Shown here in pieces: positions 12,627-20,410 of a DNA stretch of 64,000 bases. Source of the stretch: Effrenium voratum (lineage: Eukaryota > Sar > Dinophyceae > Suessiales > Symbiodiniaceae); NCBI GenBank assembly GCA_963377175.1, contig CAUJNA010002846.1, forward strand, positions 217,501 through 281,500. The letters are read 5' to 3'. The notes beneath the pieces are model-generated. The model was not told where the DNA came from, made no database searches, and worked only from the letters and a program-made list of their open reading frames with translations. The stretch's first letter is position 1, and the number at the start of each line of letters is the position of its first letter. The position numbers and the translations under genes are program-made.

Positions 12627-13939
12627 ATTGGCCAAAACAAGCCGAATAAAAAGGTTTCTTTGCCAAACTGGCCGTCGCAAAAAGTAGCAAGTCCAGAAAC
12701 TCTGGGAGTGACTTGCAAACATAGGCCAAAGTGTGTTTGGATAGCTTCACAAGCTCACCCCTGAGACAAAAACTCATAGGGTCACCCGTGATTGGTAGAT
12801 GACCAACGGCGGGCACATTTTGGACATATCCATCAGCCACAAAAAAAGCGACTCTTTCGAAGGAAGTTCCCAGAGTTTTGGATTGATTTGGAGATGTTAC
12901 TGGCGTTTGGTTCTCAAATCGTCGGTTCCTTTCAACCAAACCAAACAAATACCGTCATGAACACACATAAACACATCCCTTTCGGAAGCCGTCGGGCTCA
13001 TGTGCCAAAATGCCTGACCAGGGGTAGCAAGTTGTGTGTGGGGGAACCCTTCTTCGTCAGGGGTTTGGAGGGAGAGCAACATGAAGAAAACACTTTCCAG
13101 CGCCCAACTGCTCTTTGGCTGTCGTACCCAGCGGACTTGGGACATGCTTGAAAAAAAAGAAAGAAAGTTGGACCCGGGTGCTGGGGGGTTCCCCCATACA
13201 AGTCCAGTCGTTTCCAGAAAAGGACCAATCCCGATTTATGGTTCGGCCATTCAGGCGAGCGGAGCAAACCTGTCGAGTCATCCAAAATGAGGTTTTTGTT
13301 TCCCCCGGCTTTTGGTCGGACGCTTCCCTTACCCCTTAAAACTCCCTGCGCCCTGGGGAAGTTTTCATCTTTTACAGACACTTTTCGCCCATGTTACCCA
13401 AAAAGTTACGAAACGTTTCGCGTTTTTAAGAGGCAAGAGTTGTTTTCCCCCCGGCTTTTGGTCGGACTTTTTTCCTGGGCGTCCGAGCCCCAACACCGAA
13501 AAAAAAAAGTCTCTTCAGTTTCTGCGCGTCAGACAAATTTGGTCCGGCCCTGCTAAAAGTGGCTGACTTTCAGTGGTTTAATACGGACAACCCATGGGTT
13601 ACGGCGAAAAAAGTTCTCAAGTCCGAACATCCCTTGGCAAAAAATGCAAAGATATATTGGTGAAGACCCCTGGAAAAAACGAAAAAAGCGGGAGTGAAAT
13701 CGATTCCCTTTAAATCCAACAGGGGAAAATAAATCATAATCATTTCAGCAAATGGAAGTATATAAAACCCATTTGGGATCGAAGACCCGCCAGCTCAAGT
13801 CTTTCTCCGCCCCGCGCGGGATTAAATTAGCCACGCCGGGGGCTGGAGGTGAAGGACATGGCGCGGTCCAACCCGGCCTGCGGCTTGTGCGAAATCGCTA
13901 GGGAATGAGAAATGGAATGCTTTCTGCTCCCTGCTAAAA

Positions 13940-14044
13940 CAGGGATCCGGATGCATTATACACCTGAACATTGCAACTTGTAAATGGTGGTTTCCCTTTG
14001 TTTTGGTGGAAAAAGCAACAAGTTTCAGATGGGCAAAATGTATC
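13940..14044. repeat. Family K repeat, partial copy 3
   Basis: ACAGGGATCCGGATGCATTATACACCTGAACATTGCAACTTGTAAATGGTGGTTTCCCTTTG... through GGGCAAAATGTATC; the right two thirds are missing. Confidence 0.7.
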
Positions 14045-14468
14045 TTTTAAGGAGCCCTGTAAAAGCTTAACTTTAGTGGTTTAATGGAAAACCCATTAGT
14101 TGGCAACAACTTAAAGTCCTAACATCCAAGATAAGTGCACCTCTGAGAAATGGAATGAACCCAGGCCCAACATTTGCCGGGGGAAAAAAAAAAACAGAAA
14201 ATCCACTGGATGGTGTATACTTGGTTTCTGTTGACTCCTCTGCAAAAAGTGAACAACTTGTTGTGGGTTTAGTGGAAACCCCCTTGATTTTCCAAAAAGT
14301 TAAAGTCTAAAGAGCCAACCCAATAGCAATCAAGTATAGAGGCACGAATAAACAAGCATAGTCGACATAAATTCCTGAGGACTGATAAATCTGCGCCAAG
14401 GTCGAAGATACCTTCATAGCCCTTGAACTGGATAGCAAACCTGCACCTAAAGTGAATCCAACAAACTA

Positions 14469-14575
14469 GGTTGACGTTGGAAGGGGAGCAACAATTTAAA
14501 TTTTAGCAGTTAAGTCGGGACTTCCCACTAAACCACAATCAGCAAAATTGCAAAATGTTTCCCACCAACAACCAT
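14469..14575. repeat. Family C foldback repeat, copy 2
   Basis: GGTTGACGTTGGAAGGGGAGCAACAA ... ATGTTTCCCACCAACAACCATG, full length. Followed 20 bases later by a family I repeat, the same order as at 18153-18500. Confidence 0.78.
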
Positions 14576-14594
14576 GCAAAAGGAAACTGCCTTC

Positions 14595-14722
14595 CATTTC
14601 TCATTCCCTGCCTATCGCACCGAGAAGAGTTAGTGGCAACAAAAACCTACCAGGAACAGCAGTTTACCCATTGTTTAGCGGAAGGAACCCAAACGAGGGC
14701 TCCATGTCGAGCCAATTTGGGA
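14595..14722. repeat. Family I repeat, copy 1
   Basis: ATTCCCTGCCTATCGCAC, AGAAGAGTTAGTGGCAACAAAAACC and GGGCTCCATGTCGAGCCAA are shared with 18371-18500 at about 85 percent identity by eye. No coding frame is common to both. Confidence 0.7.
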
Positions 14723-15055
14723 GCTTACTTTCATAGACCCCCAACCACGAACGCGCGCGACCCCCATGGCCCCTCCCGGTCCGTGATATCTGTGTCTCTT
14801 TTTGAGTCGGTACCCCAATTTATGTGGAAAGGGGAATTCAAGAGGAACGCCTGTTTGCCATCTTGAAACTTTCCTCAGAAAAAAAAAAAACGAGCCACCA
14901 AACTGGAGTCTCCTTCTGACTGAACCTTTAACAAAGGGGTCACGGCCCGAGTCACGGCCCCATATTCGTGGCAGATGACCTTGATTTGAAGCATCATGAA
15001 GGCCCTAGGTGATTGCCGTCAATAGTTGGAATGGGGTTGTGGGATTGTTTCCATG

Positions 15056-15106
15056 CTATTTATATATGTGTATGTATATATATATATACATACATACACA
15101 ATATGA
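15056..15106. repeat. AT-rich palindrome (TA/TG repeats)
   Basis: TATATATGTGTATGTATATATATATATACATACATACACAATAT folds back on itself. A similar (TA)n block lies at 42053-42079. Confidence 0.75.
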
Positions 15107-15589
15107 TTAGGTGGGGTTGTGGGGTTGTTGGGGGTGTTTGGTTGTTTCCATAATGGGAGGGGGAGTGTATAGTGCTTGTTTGTAGAACCACTGACATGGT
15201 TCAGGCTCAAACGGAACAAGTGACCTTGGATGAATTTGGTTGTTGTCCAATGATAGAGCCGTCATATGTTTTGTTGTCACTCCAGATCATAGATTCGAGT
15301 TCCACATCGGCCGTAAACAAATCAGTTGACTCTCAAATGCTGAGAGGCTGAGGCGAGGTATGGCTTTGAAGTTTTTCGCGATTCATTCCAGACCATCTGG
15401 TGTGTCTTTCTTTCGGAGACCCCGCCCCCCAATTGGTGATGTTTCTTGTGGTCTCCCTTCAAATCCGAAGAAAAAGGGTACCCTCAAACAAGACAGACCC
15501 GTGTGGGCTGTCCTCAGATCCCCTGCTACAAGTGACTGACTTTTTGTGGGTAAAATGGAACCACGGAACCACTAAACCAACTAGAACTA

Positions 15590-15696
15590 CCTAGACTCTC
15601 CTTCTGACCCTTAAAAAAGGGTTGGTCATTGCCCAACAATTTTCGGGGTCAAATGGGCCAATCTTTTTTCTAGGGGTCAGAAAGGAGACTCTAGAA
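15590..15696. repeat. Family A foldback repeat, copy 3
   Basis: Begins TA-CCTAGACTCTCC with a TTCTGACCC variant instead of ATGACCC, and ends GGGTCAGAAAGGAGACTCTAG. The matching change in both arms suggests a subfamily shared with the copy at 18258. Confidence 0.78.
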
Positions 15697-15867
15697 CTAA
15701 ACAAAACACTAGAAAACAAAAAGATGGCTGGGAACCGCCACGCCCATCTAGTTTGCGTTCCTGAGATGGGCCGAAAAAGTACCCGAACTTTGGTCGACCC
15801 AGAGGCTCCTGGCTTTGGCTTTCAATGGAAGACCCGACCCCTCCATTAGACACCCCGGGAATCGGAC

Positions 15868-16011
15868 TAATGTTGACCCCGGATTAATGTTGACCCCTGT
15901 TGATTCATATGGGGGTGAGGGCCCCTCCAAAAGTGATAAATCCCCACTAAAACCGGGGACACCGGGACCCATATTAATAAACAGGGGTTTATTAATCCGG
16001 GGTCAACATTA
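15868..16011. repeat. Family F foldback repeat, well preserved
   Basis: TAATGTTGACCCCGGATTAA at the left, TTAATCCGGGGTCAACATTA at the right: 20-bp perfect terminal inverted repeats. The left arm is partly doubled. It follows a truncated family J repeat at 15798-15860 and may have inserted into it. Confidence 0.82.
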
Positions 16012-16509
16012 CCATGGCCCAAACCCAAACAGCTTAGAGTCCCTGAGAGGAGTGAGTGGAAGAAGCTTCCGCTGGCTTCAGGGAAGCTAAGTGGAAGCTT
16101 CCAGGCTTCAACGAAAGCGCGGTCTTCCCAAGTAGAAAGTCCGTGAACTCAGGAAGTGAGAAAACTATTCACACCCAAATCACAAAAAATAGGATATGCA
16201 AACAACTCCAGTAGAACAGAAACCTGGGAATGTGTTCATCCCAAGGCGAAGATCCAGCGCGGTTTTTTAAAACCCATCGTTTAAGTCATGGGATTTCCAA
16301 GAATTCTTGGTTTTGTTTATCGGGGTCATGCCAATTCCCAACCGTCCCCTTAAAGGAAACCACCAGGGGACGGCTTTTGTCTCGAGGTCGTTCACGCCAA
16401 CTAGACCACGGTTGGCCCGAAAGCAGAACATCGCAAGCGAGGTCGGCCCAACGCTGCAGGATGCGTTCTTTTTCCCTACACTTCGTGAAGCAAGCGCGAG
16501 ACAGCACCA

Positions 16510-16860
16510 GGCAAGGTGCTCTGCGCAAACTGGTCGGTGCAAGTTGGTCTGCGCAAGTTGCTCTACGCAAGTTGCACTGTGCAAGTTGCTCTGCGCAAGT
16601 TGCTCCGCGCAAGTTGCTCCGGCAAGTTGGTCCCTGCAAGTGGCTCCCTGCAAGTTGCTCTGTGCAAATTGCGCTCCCTGCAAGTTGCTCTGTGCAAGCT
16701 GCTCTGTGCAAGTTGCTCTGTGCAAGTTGCTCTGCGTAAGTTGCTCTGCGCAAGTTGCTCTAGGCAAGGCGCTCTGCGCAAACTGGTCGGTGCAAGTTGG
16801 TCTGCGCAAGTTGCTCTGTGCAACTTGCTCTGCGCAAGTTGCTCTGCGCAAGTTGCTGTA
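16510..16860. repeat. GCAAGTTGCTCTGC tandem array
   Basis: About 25 units of 13-14 bp with variants (GTCGGT, TCCCT, TCCGG) in higher-order groups; the start of the array (CTCTGCGCAAACTGGTCGGTGC) recurs at 16768-16800. Long ORFs on both strands across it are repeat artefacts. Confidence 0.85.
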
Positions 16861-16893
16861 AAATGCAAGTTGCATCTTGCGACGCCCGCCCGC

Positions 16894-16966
16894 GGACCAG
16901 GGAGGAATCGAACCCGCGACCCGCCGGTTCCGGGAGCAGGCGCGCGAACCACGAGACAACTCCCGA
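16894..16966 (-). pseudogene. tRNA-like segment (pseudo-tRNA or tRNA-derived repeat)
   Basis: On the minus strand GGTTCGATTCC (16914-16904) is a perfect RNA polymerase III B box and TTGTCTCGTGG (16959-16949) is A-box-like. They are 45 bases apart, as in tRNAs. The would-be acceptor strands do not pair and no normal 7-base anticodon loop forms, so a functional tRNA is not supported. It separates two tandem arrays. Confidence 0.5.
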
Positions 16967-17010
16967 GGACCAGTTCGAACAACAAAAGTCGCAAAAAACC
17001 TCGAGTTTTT

Positions 17011-17410
17011 GCACCTCGACCACGCCGATCCCGCAGAGGGTTGCGCGAGCACCGCAGAAATCGCAAAAAAAACCATGGGTTTTTGCACCTCGACCACGCC
17101 GATCCCCGCAGAGGGTCGCGCGAGCAGCAGAAATCGCAAAAAACCATGGGTTTTTGCACCTCGACCACGCCGATCCCCGCAGAGGGTCGCGCGAGCACCG
17201 CAGAAATCGCAAAAAAAACCATGGGTTTTTGCACCTCGACCACGCCGATCCCCGCAGAGGGTCGCGCGAGCAGGTTAGAAATCGCAAAAAACCATGGGTT
17301 TTTGCACCTCGACCACGCCGATCCCCGCAGAGGGTCGCGCGAGCAGGTTAGAAATCGCAAAAAACCATGGGTTTTTGCACCTCGACCACGCCGATCCCCG
17401 CAGAGGGTCG
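17011..17410. repeat. Six tandem 71-75 bp units
   Basis: Each unit carries GCACCTCGACCACGCCGATCC, CGCAGAGGGTCGCGCGAGCA and AATCGCAAAAAACCATGGG. Starts at 17011, 17085, 17156, 17231, 17303 and 17377. Length variation comes from the A-run and CACCG/GGTTAG variants. Each has a CCATGG-centred weak hairpin. Confidence 0.88.
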
Positions 17411-17529
17411 ATTTTCGTGTAGTGTCGTCGGCACTACCCCGCCGCCCTAAGAAGAGATTTTAACTCCTCGCAAGTCAATTGCACTTGACTCCTTGCACTT
17501 GCAACTTGCACTTGACTCCTTGCTTGTTT

Positions 17530-18038
17530 CAAGGAGTCATTGCAAGGAGTCATTGCAAGGAGTCATTGCAAGGAGTCATTGCAAGGAGTCATGGCAAGGA
17601 GTCATTGCAAGGAGTCATTGCAAGGAGTCATTGCAAGGAGTCATTGCAAGGAGTCATTGCAAGGAGTCATTGCAAGGAGTCATGAGAGCCATTGCAAGTT
17701 GCAAGGAGCCAAGTGCATGGAGTCAAGTGCAAGTCGCAAGTGCACGGAGTTAAGTGCAAGTTGCAAGTGCAAGGAGCCAAGTGCAAGGAGCCAAGTGCAA
17801 GGAGCCAAGTGCAAGGAGCCAAGTGCATGGAGTCAAGTGCAAGTTGCAAGTGCATGGAGTCAAGTTGCAAGTGCAAGGAGTCAAGTGCAAGTTGCAAGTG
17901 CAAGGAGTCAAGTGCAAGTTGCAATCCTTGCCATGACTCCTTGCAATGACTCCTTGCAATGACTCCTTGCAATGACTCCTTGCAATGACTCCTTGCAATG
18001 ACTCCTTGCAATGACTCCTTGCAATGACTCCTTGCATT
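17530..18038. repeat. Giant inverted array of a 13-mer
   Basis: About 12 copies of ATTGCAAGGAGTC run forward at 17530-17685, and about 8 copies of the reverse complement GACTCCTTGCAAT run at 17930-18038. Between them are 240 bases of related GTGCAAGGAGCCAA / GTGCAAGTTGCAA units. The strand can fold into a hairpin with an arm above 100 bp. Confidence 0.9.
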
Positions 18039-18152
18039 GACTTTCATGATGATGATTCCTTGCAATGACACCTTGTAATGACTCTCATGAGAACAATTCA
18101 AGTGAACCCAGCGGAAGAACCCTTCGCCATGCTTTCGGGAATTCAATTCCCT

Positions 18153-18255
18153 GGTTGACGTTGGGTTTGGGGAGCAAACAATTAAAAGCTTTAGCAGCTC
18201 AGTGGTTGGATTTCAACCACTAAACCACAACAAGCAACAAAATGTAAAACATGTT
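18153..18255. repeat. Family C repeat, copy 3
   Basis: GGTTGACGTTGGGTTTGGGGAGCAAAC, inner stem TCAGTGGTTGGATTTCAACCACTAAACCAC, right end lost where family A copy 4 begins. The A element probably inserted into it. Confidence 0.72.
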
Positions 18256-18257
18256 TA

Positions 18258-18362
18258 CCTAGAGTCCCCTTTCTGACCCCTAGAAAAAAGGGGCCCATTT
18301 GACCGAATCTTAATTTTGGGCAATGACCAACCCTTTTTTAAGGCTCAGAAGGAGAGTCTAGG
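18258..18362. repeat. Family A foldback repeat, copy 4 (reverse orientation)
   Basis: CCTAGAGTCCCCTTTCTGACCCC ... GGCTCAGAAGGAGAGTCTAGG, flanked by TA. The interior is the reverse complement of copies 2 and 3. It belongs to the TTCTGACC subfamily. It adjoins a family C copy on its left and a family I copy on its right. Confidence 0.8.
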
Positions 18363-18370
18363 TACCAACC

Positions 18371-18500
18371 ATGATTCCCTGCCTATCGCACAAAGAAGAG
18401 TTGGTGGCCACAAAAACCGGCCAGGATCAGGCCATCAGCAGTCTACCCCTTGTTTCGCGGAAGGAGCCCAAAGGAGGGCTCCATGTCGAGCCAACCATGA
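18371..18500. repeat. Family I repeat, copy 2
   Basis: Partner of 14595-14722, including CAGCAGT(C)TACCC-TTGTTTCGCGGAAGG and GGAGGGCTCCATGTCGAGCCAACC. Contains a GGAGCCCAAAGGAGGGCTCC hairpin. Confidence 0.7.
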
Positions 18501-18799
18501 CTCCTCGCGCGCTCTCCGCGGCAGGATTCATTCCGCCTCCCCGCCTCGGAGGTGTCCAGGTCGCTCTCGTCCAAGGCCTCCGGGGCCTTGATGCTCACGT
18601 CACCCCGGCGGAAGCTGAAGGCGTGGCCTCGGAAAGGAGAAAGACGGCGTGTGCCTTTGGTTGGGGCGCTGGAGATCTCGCAGCAAAAAGTTTTTCGTTT
18701 TTTTTTTTAATATATTAACTTTCTGCTGGTTGAAAGGACATCTCCGGGGAATCCCAAAAGTCAAAGTCTAAAGATCCGACCCAATAGCAGTAGAGTTTG

Positions 18800-18892
18800 T
18801 GTTGAAAGGTGGGATCTACCTAAAAGTCAGCACGGGCAGCAGCTTGTTTTTCTTGAGCCATTGTCATGTCAGTATGCCATTACCTATCAACA
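18800..18892 (-). repeat. 3' LTR (93 bp)
   Basis: Direct-repeat partner of 32012-32104, with no mismatch seen. It is preceded on the element strand by a purine-rich tract and followed on its outer side by the GTTTG target duplication. The polyadenylation signal expected here cannot be recognised. Confidence 0.93.
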
Positions 18893-18903
18893 CCCCCCGC
18901 TTT
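18893..18903 (-). promoter_or_regulatory. Polypurine tract for plus-strand DNA priming
   Basis: On the element strand the sequence AAAGCGGGGGG lies immediately upstream of the 3' LTR. A purine run ending in G's that abuts the 3' LTR is the expected plus-strand primer site of an LTR retrotransposon. One C interrupts the run. Confidence 0.75.
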
Positions 18904-19414
18904 GCAGAGGTGCGTTGGTGAGAACAGTACTTTGTACACGTTTCTCCCCCCATGCCTGAAGCAAAGTCCTCTGAGGTCAAGGCAGTGAAGACGTAGAGCC
19001 TCAGTGGGATAGGTGGCAAGCCATGGTGATATGAGGCCTCATGCGTCAATGGTCGCTGCAACTGCGATGCATTTGGACTTTTGCAGGAGCGTGCCATCCG
19101 AATCGGCCGACCACGACTTCCGTCGGGCAAAACACATGTGATTTCCATGTGACTGCTTGAAACTGAATTCACACTGTTGCCATCAGCGAAGGTGATCTCA
19201 CGACCACAGCTTCCGCTGGGCAATACTGAAATGACATCCGGTGGTGGCGGCCGTGGATTGACCTACGGCCGCAGCTTCCGCCGGGCGTGCAAACTTGGCA
19301 CTGCTAATGTTGCGGCATCAATGGATGAAAGATAATAGTTTTGAACATGACATCACCAATGAAATTGAAATGGTTACCGCAACATAAGCAAACTTTTGTA
19401 ATTGATGCGGGTGC
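18904..19414 (-). other. 3' untranslated region of the retrotransposon
   Basis: About 510 bases lie between the stop codon and the polypurine tract. No ORF continues here. Three diverged copies of a motif (CTTCCGTCGGGC, CTTCCGCTGGGC, CTTCCGCCGGGC on the plus strand at about 19116, 19210 and 19274) each follow a CACGA/CACAG/CGCAG context. Their spacing is irregular. Possible packaging or RNA-structure role, not demonstrable. Confidence 0.5.
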
Positions 19415-20410
19415 TCACCATCCCCACGGGCCCTGACGCCATTGATGCCATCCAGAGGACCACCCGTACCAAGAGCTCCAGTCCTGACGCCCCGTGCTCT
19501 TGCCTTTGCCCTTGCCCTTTCCTTTGGTGTAGGGCTCGGGGCGAATGGACCGGGTGATCGCCCTCCACTGGGTGTTCCTCGCCTCAACAGGATAGGTCCG
19601 CGTCCGGCCGGAGGAAAACCGCGGGATTTCGAGTTCACCGGTGCTGATGGTGCCCTGGGAGTCGAACTTGATCCAGGAGGCCCGAATGAAACTGACCATG
19701 ACCTCCACAATCTTTTCGACGTTCCCTTCCGGGACGTATGAACCGCTGTGCCCGATGATAATCGGCACCTGGTTGCCCGGAATGAAGCGATAGGCACACA
19801 TGACCGCAAACTGCATAATGCTGTAAAACCTCGCGTGGTGTGCAATGAAAGCCTCCGTGGAAACGTTCAACTCATGGGGATCGCGTTTGTTGAGGCTGGG
19901 GATGAACACCAACTTCGTTCCGGTGTTCTGTGATCCGCCTCGCTCGCGTTCCTCCCTGGTACGGCCTGGGTCAGCGACAACCGCTCGGGCAATCCGGCCA
20001 AGGAAGTCAAGGCTCTCTGGGGTTAGCCCTTGCGTGGCGCAGTTGTATGCGTAGAATGGATCGACCGAGAGCCGGTCAGATACCTTCTCGCACCCCATCC
20101 CCAACGCCTTGGTTAGGTGCGTTTTGGCCGTCTTCCTGAGTGACGCTTCGACGGAGATTCCTCCCCGCTTCTCGCCTTCCTTGAAGTGATGCTTGGAACG
20201 GATCCACTTCCCTCCGCCGCCTTGCAAATCCTCCAGGTAGAAAACCATGCCCTGGAGGGATGCTGTGTGCTCGAGGCGCACCACCTCAGTGGCGATGCGT
20301 GCGTCCGTCCAAGACACCATGTCTGACCGGCACTCCTGACACAACAGGTAGCCGTCGATCTGTTGGTTGTTGCACCTCCTGTTCCAGCATTTCACGACCG
20401 GTACCTTCAT
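19415..20410 (-). other. Zinc ribbon and KG/W-rich C-terminal module
   Basis: Cys 3857, 3862, 3873 and 3876 form C-x4-C-x10-C-x2-C, a zinc-ribbon-like site. About 270 residues of mostly hydrophobic/helical sequence follow, ending in a KGKGKGKGK run and a tail rich in Trp, Gly and Ser. No family recognised. The arrangement ribbon, helical region, KG run recurs in the coding DNA at 58643-63690. RNA or DNA binding is a guess from composition. Confidence 0.6.

Larger units (their letters stand above)
7511..14468. other. Non-coding repeat-dominated stretch
   Basis: Contains the C, B, G and K copies listed. The remainder has many short inverted and dispersed fragments, none with a convincing ORF. 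The longest ORF, 154 codons at 10213-10677 minus, shows no recognisable domain and I do not call it. Confidence 0.5.
14723..16509. other. Non-coding stretch left of the tandem arrays
   Basis: Holds the AT palindrome, family A copy 3 and a J/F nested pair. No gene seen. Confidence 0.5.

Noticed and set aside
16894..16966. Functional tRNA gene
   Set aside because: Internal promoter boxes are present but acceptor strands do not pair and the anticodon arm has an 11-base loop.
16267..17463. ORFs of 265-315 codons on both strands across tandem arrays
   Set aside because: Both strands and several frames are open because the repeat units lack stops; the proteins are simple repeats.
17530..18038. 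Possible CRISPR array
   Set aside because: 13-bp units are directly abutting with no unique spacers and change orientation; context is eukaryotic.
18800..18892. Full spliced-leader gene or complete leader in the LTR
   Set aside because: Only the last nine bases match; the CCGTAGCC part is absent.
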